Program-made: the position numbers and the translations under genes
In this document: piece after piece, positions 1 through 11,949 of the stretch
Position numbering within the stretch: position 1 is the stretch's first letter
How the letters are laid out: the number at the start of each line of letters is the position of its first letter
Notes under the pieces: generated by a model
What the model was told of the DNA's origin: nothing
Databases searched by the model: none
The model's input: the letters and a program-made list of their open reading frames with translations, nothing else
Assembly (NCBI GenBank): GCA_963920525.1
Contig: OY986438.1
Span: forward strand, 123,108,920 to 123,172,919
Length of the DNA stretch: 64,000 bases
DNA from: Dichetophora obliterata
Lineage: Eukaryota; Arthropoda; Insecta; Diptera; Sciomyzidae
Direction of reading: 5' to 3'

Positions 1-1077
1 TAACTTTTAAGGACGTTGAAGTGAATCGATTAGCATTTTAGATTACAAACTCTGGGCGGAACAAAATTAATAGCAGCTACCTTTACTGTGGCACTCGCAT
101 TAACTGCTAATGAATTGGTGGCAAATGATAAGGCGCACTAAAATTATATAAGGTCAAAAAAGCTTCATATATATATATATGTCTCTGAAAAAAGGCACCA
201 TGTCCATGGTCTTAAAATTTATGTGATCGATATTAAAGTGTAACTCACAACTACTATAAGGTTGCAAATAGAGTAAGCGCCGAAGCAGGCAGGCAGACAG
301 GCGCAGGAAAACTATGTAAACAAGAGAGAAAAAATTATTTATATCTCCCAATTCGCTTCGGCGCTTACTCTGTTTGCAACCTAAGACACTAACTGTTATT
401 GAACAGCAATTCGTCAAAATTGTAACAGCTGAATTTAATCGTTCTGCTTAAATACATATCAAGGACGTGTTAATTCAAAAGCTAATGTGATTGTGGCTTT
501 GCCGCATTACAAACATTAATTCACTATTAATTATTACGAGCTGAACACAGATTAGACACGAGGATTAAATAGTTATTCACAGGATTTTATTTAAATGAAT
601 TATCTTATAAATTATTAACCTTAATATTTTGCCCATCTCCGATTAAAAACATTTCTGTGAAACATAGTTAAAAGGTTGCTGAAATGAATTCGAAGGAATA
701 CTGCAGCTTGAAAAACTTTAAAAACAAGGATATGCTTTACTAAAGAACCGGTCACTTTAAAATCTGATTAAAATCAAACAAATATTTACTTTAACCATAA
801 CATTTTGCTTTTGAGAAGCACAAAGAATTCGCAGAGTCTGACAGAATATTTTATACTTTATCTAAAGAAATGTTTGAAAATTTAATAATTTTTAATTCAC
901 TTACGATAGTCATTCAGGCACGATAGTCTTATAGTCATAAGAGATATGGATATAAGTTATATAAGTCCATTTTTTTGAAAGCGCACCAAGTGAATTCTTG
1001 CTAAAATAGAGCTATTTTTAGGATTGCATTTTTAAAAAAAGTTGTTCGCTGATAACACACTGAATTCAAATTCTAAG
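1..1077. other. AT-rich intergenic DNA, no gene seen
   Basis: No open reading frame with recognisable domains on either strand. It holds a short TA-dinucleotide run near 166-183 and the hairpin listed separately at 259-382. The 3' edge is the TA target duplication of the mariner element. Confidence 0.6.
259..382. repeat. Short inverted repeat, 28-bp arms
   Basis: Arms 259-286 and 355-382 are reverse complements with one mismatch; the outer end reads AGGTTGCAAA and the inner end GCGCCGAAGC. The spacer is 68 nt. The total size of 124 bp fits a tiny MITE or a stable transcript hairpin. No convincing target-site duplication was seen, so it is not assigned to a family. Confidence 0.7.
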
Positions 1078-1079
1078 TA

Positions 1080-2353
1080 AAGGGTGTTTTTTTTAGAGGT
1101 TTGTTTTTCGAATAGAGATAAAACTAGCATTTTGTGGTCAAATCTGGCAACTCTAATGTCATTTATGTTCAGTTAGGTTTGCCATTTCATCATGAACAGG
1201 TTGACAAAAGAACAACGCTTGCAAATCGTGCAAATTTATTTCGAAAATAATGGTTCAGTTCGCGAAGTTTACCGCAAGCTCCGTCCATTTTATGGTCGAC
1301 ATAATCGTCCATCAGAGCAATTAATTCGGTTAACCATGGGTCGTTTTCACACTACGATACGTCGAACAGTGCGCACCGAAGAAACAATTGCCGTTGTAGA
1401 CCAAAATGTTGAAGAGGACCCGAATGAATCGATTCGCCACCGTGCACAGCAATTGGAGCTTTGTCCATCAACTTTATGGAAGATTTTGCGCAAAGATCTT
1501 GGCTTGCGACCTTACTAGATCCAGCTTGTGCAAGAATTAAAGCCGCGAGACCATGCAATGCGTCGTGATTTTGGTGTATGGGCCGAAAATGAGATTGATC
1601 TCGATGCTGATTTTCATCGTAAAATTTTGTTCAGTGATGAGGCTCATTTTTGGTTGAATGGCTACGTCAACAAGCAAAATTGCCGCATTTGGAGTGAAGA
1701 GAATCCACATGAGACCCTTGAGACGCCATTACATCCACAAAAACTGACTGTTTGGTGTGCTCTATGGGCTGGTGGAGTCATTGGGCCATACTTCTTCCGA
1801 AATAATGCTGGAGAGTCAGTTACCGTTAATGGAGACCGGTATAGAGCCATGATAACCGACTATTTTGTTCCCGAATTGGATGGCATGAATGTGGATGAGT
1901 TGTGGTTCCAACAAGACGGCGCTACATGCCACACAGCGCACGTCACAATTGATTTATTGAAGGAAACATTCGATGAGCGTATAATTTCGCGGAATGGACC
2001 TGTCAATTGGCCACCAAGATCGTGTGATTTGACACCATTGGATTATTTTCTTTGGGGATATGTGAAGTCGCTCGTCTACGCCAACAAACCAGAAACGTTA
2101 GGGGACTTGGAACCCAACATTCGTGGCGTTATTGCCGACATACGGCCCCATATGCTCGAAAAAGTGGTTGAAAATTGGACCTGTAGAATTGGCTTTATTC
2201 GAGCCAGCCGTGGCGGCCACATGCCCGAAATCATATTTAAACATTAATGGCATAAAATTATCCTTCCAATGAAGCCAAATTGATGGACATTAAAATGATT
2301 TTCTTGTGTTTTATTTCAATTTGAAGTTCTATACCTCTAAAAAATACACCCTT
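1080..2353 (+). mobile_element. Complete mariner-type transposon (copy 1)
   Basis: The element is bounded by TA dinucleotides at 1078-1079 and 2354-2355, the expected target duplication of the Tc1/mariner superfamily. The terminal inverted repeats are 1080-1100 and 2333-2353, start AAGGGTGT and differ at one position over about 21 bp. The length of 1274 bp is normal for mariner. A single transposase reading frame fills most of the interior. The near-identical ends and the single nonsense codon suggest a fairly recent insertion. A diverged relative lies at 19960-21238. Confidence 0.95.
1192..2247 (+). pseudogene. mariner-type transposase, one in-frame stop
   Basis: The frame runs from ATG 1192 to TAA 2247, about 352 codons, broken only by TAG at 1516-1518; the segments before and after it (1192-1515 and 1519-2247) share one frame. 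The N-terminus (residues ~5-110) is the helix-turn-helix DNA-binding region. The catalytic domain shows the three acidic positions: FSDEAHFW (first D), FQQDGATCH (second D) and CDLTPLDYFLWG (third D). There are 36 residues between the second and third D, against 34 in classical mariners. In the family this enzyme cuts and pastes its own transposon between TA sites. All three catalytic aspartates remain, so the nonsense codon is the only obvious lesion. It would still need readthrough or repair to act. Confidence 0.92.
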
Positions 2354-2479
2354 TAGTTTTCTCATTTACTTTGTGGTCAAAAACACCAGTTCTTTAATAT
2401 TACAACTAATGAATTTTCAATAGATCAAACAATTTCTACTATTTTTATAAGAGCCAAAGTTGTCAATTAAACAACAATG

Positions 2480-2760
2480 CACTCAGAAAAAGTTTCTCGG
2501 AATATGAGAAAACAGACATCAAATCTAAAGAAAAATGGTACTGACTTTGCTCCAGAGAATGCCTTTCTCTAAAAGTGATTCCAAAAATTCCCTTAAATTC
2601 GTAAAAAGCTTCCATGAAAAAGATAAATATTTTCTCATCAATTAAAACACCTTCTCTTTAACTGAAAAGTATTTCTTTATAACAGGTTCAACTGTTTTCT
2701 TTATTGTATCAATTTTTCCCGAAAACAGATTAATATTTATTTAACTTTAATAAATCTTTT
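2480..2760 (+). repeat. Dispersed repeat A, copy 1 (partial)
   Basis: Starts with CACTCAGAAAAA followed by a segment containing TTTCTCGGAATATGAG. The same order of motifs occurs reverse-complemented at 7420-7829 and 36019-36401. Shared landmarks include CTCCAGAGAATGC and AAAGCTTCCATGAAAA. No protein is encoded. Probably a nonautonomous element; its 3' limit here is approximate. Confidence 0.7.
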
Positions 2761-3270
2761 CTTTCTTACAATACTTATTTTTATTTGCAACAAAAAAGAA
2801 TTATTTGTCATTAATTTAATTGTTCATATTTATTAAAAATTATTTAAAATAAAATGTTAAACATATGAGCTACACAGAGCACAAATGGTGTAATTATCCA
2901 TTACTGTTTTTATGTAAAGAGGTTTTAGGGATAACATATTAACAATCGCCTAGTCAATAATTTAAGGATCAGTATCGGATCTTCAGAAACGAACTTGTAA
3001 CAATCGTGAAGGTGACTCTTTTATGATCGGTTTTGGTGATCGAAAAATGATTCTTTTGAAAATCGCATAGGCGATTCTTTTATGATAAATTTGACGACGA
3101 GTTAAAGCGTTTCATAAGATCATAACGGCAAAGAGCTACCTGCAATACCCTAACTTTAACTATTAAAACAAGCTCGCTTACGATTAATTCAATGGTTTCG
3201 CTGATCGCATGCAACTCTTTCGCGACCGAAAATGCTGGCCGGGTACCCTGCAAACATTTTCAATCGCCTT
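2761..3270. other. AT-rich spacer, no gene seen
   Basis: Contains only a loose repetition of a GATTCTTTTATGAT-like motif around 3010-3090. No coding or RNA feature is supportable. Confidence 0.5.
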
Positions 3271-4905
3271 ATTAAATAAAAAGCAAAAATAAAAAGTAAA
3301 GTTTGCCCGATATATTTTTGAGCAAAAAATAACTGGTAAGTTTTGACTTTTATTTTTTATGGCAAAAATAAAAAGCAAAATTTGTCCAACATATTTTGGA
3401 GCACAAAATAACTGGTAAATATTGATTTTTATTTTTTATTGAAAAATTAAAAGCAAAATTAGTATTTCAGTTTACGTTTGTAAAATTTATATTAAAGGAT
3501 TTATGTCATTTCGTAAGTGCTTCATAAGCGCCGTTCAAGTATTATGACAGCAGATTCCTTGCAATTCTTAACCCCGTTCCCCACGTCCGCAAAAGTAAGA
3601 AAAGCTCTTGCCCCCTCCCATTCTTAAGTTGGAATCTTGGAAGCTCTTGCCCTCCTCCCGATGCAAGTTAACAGGGACTGGGATAGTATCTCAAATTAGT
3701 CAAAATAAAACTTTATTGATCTAAGCCCTTCAAAAATAAAAGCTATGCTGTTTTGCCGGAGTCCTGTATAAGCCCCATTAATTTGCATTAATAATGAGGT
3801 TATAGAATTTATTTCGCACTACAAGTCTTGGCTTCTATATTAGAGCCCTGCGTAGGTGCACTTAAAACCGGCTTCAAAACATTTTTTTCATTTCACTCTA
3901 CACTGCACTGTCTTGCTTGCTGCAAAGAAATCATGTGTGTGATTGCAGCAAAGACGAACAAAACATGATAGAGCAATAAAAACAGATCATAGATATTGTA
4001 TTGTTGATCTAAGATATCGTTGTCAGAGAGCTCACTGCAGTCAATGCAACGAAAGCTTGTTCACTAGCAATGGATGATTTGTATCAGAGAACGAATACGG
4101 TGCTCAGAATTTTAAAAATAAAAATGGGTAATAGGGTTGCCACCTATTTTTTTTATTTTTACAAATGCGATGCTGGTGCGAACATCAGGTAAAAATGGGT
4201 CGCTGAATCCGAATCCATTGTCAGAATTTAAAAATTATGAAATTTTTTATAATAGGGTTGCCACCTAGTATTATGTATTTTTAAAAGTTGTAAACATCAT
4301 TTAATAGTTTTAGGGGGTCGCTGATTTAGAATCTGAAGTCAGAATTTTAATATTAAAAATGGTGGATAGGGCTGCCACCTTAATTTTTTTATTTTTGCTT
4401 GCACGAGTACAAAAATAAAAAACCTCAAAGCCATCTGTCGTTATTGTTGTTGTATTAATAAATGCAATTCAAACGTAGCGGAATCTGTTCTAAGTTGTTA
4501 TTGAGTTCAATAAGCACTTTATATAATGTGTATTTCAATAGAAACAATATTTTATTATTTATCAATTTTGGTTCAACCGTATACTTTAATCCTAATTTTG
4601 CTTTTAATTTTTGAATAAAAAATAGAAATCAATATTTACAAGTTATTTTGTGCTCCAAAATATGTTGGAAAAATTTTGCTTTTTATTTTTGCCTTGAAAA
4701 ATAAAAACCAAAACTTACCAGTTATTTTTTGCTCAAAAAATATCGAACAAACTTCACTTTTTATTTTTGCCTTAAAAAAAAATCAAAATATACCAGTTAT
4801 TTTGTGACCAAAAAATATCGGGCCAATTTTGCTTTTTATTTTTGCCTTAAAAAAATAAAAACCACAAATAATTATTATTTTTTGCTCAAAATTTTAAAAG
4901 TCACT
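3271..4905. repeat. Foldback element with arms of tandem repeats
   Basis: The left arm (~3271-3466) contains about two and a half units. The right arm (~4590-4905) contains about four reverse-complemented units of ~80-90 bp. Each unit reads like AAAATAACTGGTAA followed by a run of TTTTTATTTTTT and AAAGCAAAATT. Opposed arms built of tandem units are the architecture known from Drosophila FB (Foldback) elements. No transposase is visible inside. The central part holds a separate ~120-bp tandem repeat. Family assignment beyond 'foldback-like' is inference. Confidence 0.75.
4085..4400 (+). repeat. Three-copy ~120-bp tandem repeat
   Basis: The motif ATAGGGYTGCCACCT recurs near 4131, 4252 and 4366. 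Each copy is preceded by a TCAGAATTT-like stretch and followed by a T-rich run. The copies lie in the loop of the foldback element. No coding potential was seen. Confidence 0.7.
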
Positions 4906-5397
4906 TAATTATTTTGTGCTTTTTATTATAAAATGCATACTTAGTACGGTCTCTGATGGGTTTCAGCTAGATGCCTATAGAAAAAAATTCAAACTTTGAA
5001 TTTTGACTTCGAAACACTAAATTATATTAGAATAACAGAAAATTGGGTAACTTTTAACCCTTTTATTACAGTAAATTCCTATTTAGAAGAACTTGCAGGA
5101 TTTTTTTGTTTTTCCAAGAAAACATATTTATTTTGTATCAAAAAAGCTGTTAAAATACAAAATTCTTGAGGTATTAATACCTCTTCATAAAATGTAAATA
5201 TTTTAGAAACTTGCAAAAACTAGCAGCTTAATGTTTGTGTGACCTTTCTATGAGATTGAAACTTAACAACAAATTCAATTTGTATCTGTATCTATTTGTA
5301 TCAGTGCCGGCTCAACTTTTATTTTTATTTTTGCTTTACTTTCTATAGCTATTTTATATAAAACCTAGATTTATGAAGCAACTAATTTTATTGTTAA
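4906..5397. other. AT-rich spacer, no gene seen
   Basis: No repeat or reading frame beyond low-complexity A/T runs. Its right edge is the T-side of the Helitron insertion site. Confidence 0.5.
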
Positions 5398-8300
5398 CTA
5401 GCTGATATACCCGGTGTTACTCGAGAGTCATTTGTATAAACATTTTAACATACACTTCTCGATTAAATGCTTTTTAAAACCGGGAATAATGAAAAACATG
5501 TTGAATTTTATTTGAATTTTATTTTATTTAATTTTATTTATCTACCGTTAGAAAGGTAATTGAACGAACATTGATCCAAAAAAGTTTAGGAAAATTTTTG
5601 TTGTTGGTGGTTCCATCTCTTGCGGTGAGCTAATTGGATTCAAAGAAGGGGTACAAAAAACATATTTTAAAAATTCAAAAGAATTTTTATATTTACTTAA
5701 TCTTAAAGCAAGCAAAATTACCTTTTTAACAAAATAAAAATTATGGTGGGACTCAATGCGTCCTTGAGATATGGACATTTTAACGTTTAAACAAAGATTT
5801 TTATTAAAACACATATTGAACATTTTAACAAAAAAAATTTTAATGAAATATATTAAAAACAGTGGAGTTATTGGCATTAAAAGTAAAAACATTGATTTTC
5901 ATATAATTTTTTTCTCATTATTAGCCATAAAATAAATAAGTAGATCACTATAAAGAAGATTTTATATAATCCAAAATGTTCGTAATTACTTAAGACACAC
6001 TACTGCATTCTTAGAGATAAATGGGGACGTTCAAACTATATAGAGAATTTTAACACACAACTATGTTTTATTAATAGTCTGCACTCAGAAACAAACACCT
6101 ATCTTTTTGTGATAAAAAATTTCTCTATTTTCGATAATAGAAATTATCTTTATTTCAAATAAAATTTACTTCAATTATAATACATTTTTCACACATTTGA
6201 AGAAATACTTCCTTCCTTGTGGGAAATGAAAATATTTTATGTCTCTAATAATGATAAGTATTTTTCTCTCACTGAAAAAATCTCATTTATAGAGAAAAAA
6301 AATATAGAAAATGAGAAATGTTCTCTATTGTTGAAAAATAATTCACTATGTGAAATATTTTCTTCAAAAACAACAAATCCTTTCTCAAAAATTAAAAAGG
6401 CTTCTTTTCAAAAATCAATATATTTTTCTTATATTGAATGAGATACGAAAAAAATAGACAGCGTGAAAACCAAGTGTTGCATATTCTGCATATTATGACG
6501 ATTGTTCCTTCAAAAGGTTTTTTTTTAACATAGCTACAAAAAGTGATGTTGTTTCCCTGTAGGAAAATCAACTAATTTAAAAGTAGCTGAAAAAGTAGTT
6601 TTTTGTCAATCACAACTAGTTGAAATTCTGACTTTTTTCCATAGAACGAACTAACATATTTTGTATGGTGATGTCCGCTAAATAAGTCAATTGACTTTCA
6701 TCTGCATATGTTTTCAACTACTTGTTAAATTAGTTAAATTGAAATTATTTTTTAACTTCTTTAAAATAAATCAATTGAAAACTAGTTAATATTCAACTTA
6801 CTGAAAATGAATTCAAAAGCATAAAAATTTTAAATTTCTATACATCAAAGAGATCATTTATTTTATTGTTTTGAAAAAAAAAACACATAAATACATATTA
6901 GTGAAAGCCAATATGATATTTGATATTAATAATATTTGATGAAATAGCATGGTTTAATATGTATAAACTTGTTATCCAATAAAAATTTTTAATAAAAACA
7001 TGTCAAAATCAATAAGCCACTTGTTTTGAAGTAGTTTTTGAATTACTTCATATATAATGCAAAAAAACTATTCAAAATTAAAGTGTGTGCCGCCTTAATA
7101 TAATACAAAGTAGTTCATAAACTAGTTTATTCTAAATTAGTTTTTTAATTAGTTGTTTTTAAAAACAAGTTAGTTTGTTCCTATAGGGTTATTACTACTG
7201 TTTCTTTGGATGCATTTACAAAATCGTTTTTCAGAATAAATTTCTGGAATATTTATAAAGAGTCCCGAAAAACAATGCCACAACAATAATTCTACCTCTT
7301 AACACATTTTTAACTAATATTTTTAAAACCGAATCACAATTTGATATTAATACTTCTACTATGCGTAGAACTGAGTTAAAACAAATGTTTGATAAAAATA
7401 ATTTTTTAATCGTAATTGCGGATATACTTCTGTGTTTTAAAGAAAAATGTACGCAATAAAGAAATATGTTGTATCAGTGTTAAGATAATATATCTTTCTT
7501 TAAAAAAGTGTTATTTTTTGTGAGAAACTATAAACGCAACTTAAAGAAAGCATTTATTAAAATTAAATAAATATTTCTCTGTTTTCGAGAAAAATTTACA
7601 CAATAAAGAAAACGGTTGAACGTATTATAAAGAAATATTTTTCTATTAAAGAGAAGGTGTCTTTTATTAATGAGAAAATATTTCTCCTTTTCATGGAAGC
7701 TTTTTGCCATTTATAGGGAATTTTTGGGATCACATTTAGAGAAAAGCATTCTCTGGAGCAAAGTCAATACCATTTTTCACTTAATATGATGCCTTTTTTC
7801 TCATATTCCGATAAACTTTTTTCTGAGTGTGGTATGAAAAAATAGATATTTAGCCATAACTTTTGATTGGAAAGAGATATTGGGGTAATTTTTTCACATA
7901 AATTATTTTTGAGACTTGACTTTTTTTAAAAAATATAAAAACAATATTTTAGAAAAAATAAATTTCGCGAAAAAAATCTTGTTGTTTTGATGACAAAAAG
8001 AGTAAAATAATTTTTGCGCTTAGCTGGATGAATTTTTGCAAATAAATGCTATGTCATATGAAAGGTAGTCAAATTTTCTATTTTTAATTGATTTCATTTT
8101 TACAACAACAACAATTTTTGAGTCATTTTTTGAGTAAAAAGTCAATATTTTTGACCTTTTTTGACATAATCATAAAACATATATACACTCACTAAACGGT
8201 ACAGTTCAACTTTTTTTTTGTGAAGTGATTTTATTGAACTTTTGAACAAAAAAAATTTGAATGAAATATATTAACGGACAGCGGAGATATTTGCATCGAA

Positions 8301-8601
8301 AATTTCTCCAACTTTGAAGATATGTGACTGTTTTTGATGTCAAAACAACAAAAAATTTTAAAATTAAATATACAAAAATCTCCGATGGTAAAAAGTTTTA
8401 TAATAACAAAATTACAGTTAGTAGAAAAATTTCAGAGGGGGCGTGGCAAAAACTAAGTATGTAACATTTTAAGTTGGGATAAACTTAATATGTGTACTTA
8501 GTTTGAGCGAAATCCGTTGAGCCGTTTAGATTTGTATAAAGGCCAAACAAACAAACAAACAAACAAACAAACAAACAGAAAATGAGTTTTATTACTATAG
8601 A
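5398..8601 (-). mobile_element. Helitron (rolling-circle transposon), nonautonomous
   Basis: Read on the minus strand it begins with TCTATAGTAATAAAA at 8601 and ends ...GGGTATATCAGCTAG at 5398. The flanking bases are A before TC and T after CTAG, the canonical Helitron insertion between A and T. The 5' subterminal region contains a GTTT microsatellite (8541-8577) and a stretch reading ACGGCTCAACGGATTTCGCT, which I associate with insect Helitron 5' ends. No Rep/helicase gene is present, so it must have moved in trans. A repeat (6082-7829) occupies much of its interior. A second Helitron 3' end with the same GGGTATATCAGCTAG lies at 57579. Confidence 0.85.
6082..7829 (-). repeat. Dispersed repeat A, copy 2, inside the Helitron
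   Basis: The outer ends are CACTCAGAAA at 6082 and its reverse complement TTCTGAGTG ending at 7829, suggesting a 1.75-kb element with ~10-bp inverted ends. The right 410 bp (7420-7829) align by eye with 36019-36401 and with 2480-2760 reverse-complemented. Interior reading frames are short and unrecognised. The target duplication is unclear. Confidence 0.65.
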
Positions 8602-9655
8602 TTAATCTTCATACCTTCACAAAGTTTTTCAATAACAATAAAAGTTTAAAAGTTAACAGCTTTAATCAGGGCACTTAATTGAAAAAACTGCCATCTTGGG
8701 GCTTGAAATAATTTTAAAAAACAGAAAAAGCAGTGTTTTACTACGGCCGTTTTAAGTATATCGTATAAAACAATCGTTTTAAACTTTTTTCATGACTTCC
8801 TGTGTTCTGGCTTTATTTAAAAAAAAATTATTTTTTGCAAGTGTTTTTTTTATTTTTGTTCTCCTTGATTGATCAAATCCCACAATGCAAAGTTAAGATT
8901 AAAGCTTATTTGCGATATTTGAAGCCATTGTACTTATTTTTTTGAAGATTGTACTGTTTTCATCACTTCACTTTGTATGGGCATAGGAGTAGTTTGAGCC
9001 AAGCCAAGCCAAAATTACTTGAGCCGAGCCAAGCCAAGTAAATTGATTAATTTTTGTGAAATGTAATAAAATTTACCATTTTAGTAAAGTCATTTTGAAT
9101 GGAGGTACACCCAGAAAAAAGCCTGGTTAATTTAACCAAATTTTAACTAAATTTCAGGTTAAAATTTGCCAACATCAATCGTCAGGTTAAGATTACCACA
9201 TGCCACTCAGGTCAATTTAACCTGTTTTTATGGTTTAATGAAACTGACAAATGTTGTAATCTTAACCAGTATTTGTGATTAAATGTCAATGATGAGCTTT
9301 TTGTTATGTGGTCAGAAGGGAGGGTGAGAGCAAATAAAATATGGTCTTTTCTTTAATCCCAAGTGATACAGATTAAGATAAAATTAAAAATTTAATGACA
9401 GGGTATTTCAGCTACCTTATCCTGAGGTACACTCAGAAAAAATTTGCAGAAGATCTAGAAAAATAGCACCCAATCGTTAGAAAATTGAGCTTCATTTAGC
9501 GCCATGGCCGATTCTCTAAAAATGAATTTGTAATTTTTGCAAAAAAACACAATTTTTAAGATTTTAAACAGCATCCTAAGGGAATTATGACTTTTATACT
9601 GACGAAAAACTGCAAGCATTATTATTTATATTATTATTAACATTAAATTAAATTG
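8602..9655. other. AT-rich spacer with small repeats
   Basis: Holds iterated GAGCCAAGCCAAG motifs near 8996-9045 and a cluster of GGTTAA/TTAACC motifs near 9120-9280. Two direct copies of GAGGTACACYCAGAAAAAA (9104 and 9424) share the CACTCAGAAAA signature of repeat A. No gene seen. Confidence 0.5.
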
Positions 9656-9662
9656 AAAAACT

Positions 9663-9735
9663 ACCACTATCCGGAGACTTGAACCTCGGCCACGTCAGTG
9701 TAAGTGCATCAGCTTATCCATTCGACCATCGCAGT
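9663..9735 (-). repeat. tRNA-like SINE head (family 2)
   Basis: On the minus strand an A-box-like TGGTCGAATGGATAAG (around 9728-9713) is followed about 40 nt later by a B-box-like GAGGTTCAAGTCTC (9687-9674), the internal RNA polymerase III promoter of tRNA-derived SINEs. The acceptor ends do not pair, so it is not a working tRNA gene. A related head occurs at 53803-53872. Confidence 0.6.
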
Positions 9736-9739
9736 TGTT

Positions 9740-10615
9740 AAGCAATCGTCGCTTAATTTGCTTCATTAAAAATCGTTCGCTTTGTAATTAATTTTAGAGG
9801 ATTTCTTCTAGAAATAAGTATAGGAAAACCATCTTTGAAGTTAATCACATGTGTTGTACAAAAAAAGAAAAACTGAAATGTATTTGTATGAAATATCCAA
9901 GTATTGTAACTTATATTTCTCCAAATTTAAGAAACCATGCTCTAGAATGTTGCAAGTGGTCTTGATATCAATACAGTTTTTCTTCAAACTATTTCTGCTT
10001 TTATACAATTTTTGGCAATTTAAGATTTATCATACCTTTATCACTTATATTTATGTAAAAACTCTTCTTCAAAACTAAGAAGCTGTTTTGATAACGTTGC
10101 AACGACATCAAGACGTGAGGTCGTTAAATCATGGAAAAATTCTCTACACTAAGAAGAAACCTCTATAGAATATAGAAAAACCAATGCCAATGAATTGAAG
10201 CCACAGTTTCTTAATTTAAGGGATTTAATTTAGATTTTTTTAAGTGTACCCTTTGCTACAAGCTCTGCATCACTAGATCAGAATTTGACAATTAACAGTG
10301 AAGACGGTGGTTTTGTCTAATGGCTGAGGTCAGCTCAGCCGTTCCAGGGTCAAATGAAAGGACCACAAACTTCCACAAATAACAAAAACCACGCAGTTTT
10401 CAATTAAATTCAAATTCTTTATTGATAAATTGGCCTTATTATAGACTTATTATACTTCGCAGTGCAGTGTCGTGTGAGTCGGAGGGAGTGGTCGTTGATG
10501 ACGGTCGAAACTACTTTAGCCGAGGGCGAGGGTTTTTAGTGAATGTAAGTCGGTATCGGTAATTGGTAATCGCTAATCGGTAATCAATGTCGGTGGTCGG
10601 TTCCATTCACTAAAA
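9740..10615. other. Spacer, unassigned
   Basis: The first half is ordinary AT-rich DNA. From ~10300 the base composition is less AT-rich, with iterated GGTAATCG / ATCGGTAAT motifs at 10550-10590. No gene or long terminal repeat could be established. Confidence 0.4.
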
Positions 10616-10639
10616 GCAATGCTAAAAGGAATCCTCATT

Positions 10640-10995
10640 AATAACTGGAGAAAAATAAAGCAACAACTAGGAGCCCAGAGTAGTACAACCCCCCATAGCT
10701 ACCCCATGTACCAAATCTGGTGGAAACCGAATTGGAACCCAGAGTGCGCACAGATGACCCCCCAAAATAATCCAACGCGACGACTCCGGTGGAAACCTTA
10801 ACTGAAACCCAGAGTCATACACATAGGAGCCTAAATAAAAGTGCCCCCAAACGTAACTCCATGTGCCGACTCTGGTGGAAACCTTAACTGGGACCCAGAG
10901 TCATGCGCATAAGAGCCACAATGAAAGCGCCCCCACGTAACCCCATGTGCTGTCTCTGGTGGAAACCGATCTGGAACCCAGAGTCATAGCCGATA
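10640..10995 (+). repeat. ~90-bp minisatellite, about four units
   Basis: Each unit carries TCTGGTGGAAACC followed ~8 nt later by GGAACCCAGAGT, then a C-rich segment and CCCCATGTRC. TCTGG and CCAGA are complementary, so every unit can form a short hairpin. Copies are centred near 10725, 10800, 10885 and 10970. A short reading frame crosses the array but looks incidental. Confidence 0.75.
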
Positions 10996-11850
10996 CACAT
11001 TGACTGCGACTAGCGACGAACGCCAATTGTCAAAAAATAGAACGCATGTTTTCTTATGAAGATGTATTTTTTGAAGACGGCACGACAAAGAGAGAACACG
11101 ACCACAATTGTTGCTGCCGCAGACTTCAATCTATTTCTAATTTGATAGATGAAAAGAGTGAACATAGCAGAGTTTGTTTATGTTTTGTATGAAATACGGA
11201 TTGTCGCTGCTGCGTTCATTATAATCAAGTCGTCGAGAATACTGCGACATTTCTCTCTGACGGCAAGTTTTCGTTTTTTCGGTGAACGACTGTTGCAGTC
11301 AATGTATATCGGCTATCATGCGCATACATGAATGATAGAATACAAGGATTGCGCCGAAGACAAGAAAATGAGTAGAACAAAATTGTCGTTCTGCGCATGT
11401 AAGTGCGCTAAGAAGCAATTTATTGGAATGAGAAGAAGGTAAATTTATTAAGTACTCCTTTGCAAACATTATTTTTACTATTATTTTATTTTAGCCAGTA
11501 AGAAGCATAGTAAAAAAAATTTGTCTGAAAAACCAACTTCAGTGAGCATTATTTTTCGACTTGGATTTTGTAAAAATGTTTATTAAGAGTTTAATTGATG
11601 TAGTTTAAACATTCCCAGATATTTTATTTCCATTGATTTACCTGTGAATTGAAATGACAAATAAATGATAATTCCAAGTTTTTAAATAATGAAACAAATT
11701 TTGTTAAGTTAATATATTTTTGTATTTTTTTAATATTTGTTTGCTACTGTTACCACAATTAGCAGCTGCACACTTCATTTTTTAAATTTTAAGTTAAAAA
11801 CTCGCAAATGTACTTCGATAATTTATTTCGATTCTACTTCTTATTTTTTC
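10996..11850. other. Less repetitive DNA, no gene established
   Basis: The stretch 11000-11420 has more balanced composition than its surroundings and no match to the repeats elsewhere in the window. It could be host regulatory or UTR sequence. No splice or coding signal was convincing. Confidence 0.35.
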
Positions 11851-11949
11851 AAACTTGATATTTAATCTAAACATTTTACTCCAAGATTTTTAGCTTGGTA
11901 CGCAAGCAATAATCCATTTATTTGTTTATGCATACAATTCCTTGTGATA

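Noticed and set aside
8541..8577. ACAA repeat as a telomere-like tract
   Set aside because: It is a simple microsatellite inside the Helitron 5' region.
9663..9735. Functional tRNA gene on the minus strand
   Set aside because: A- and B-box-like motifs are present but the acceptor stem does not pair and there is no clear anticodon stem, so it is a SINE head. The same applies to 53803-53872 and 59508-59583.
10300..11040. Solo LTR
   Set aside because: No TG...CA ends with a target duplication and no primer-binding site were found.
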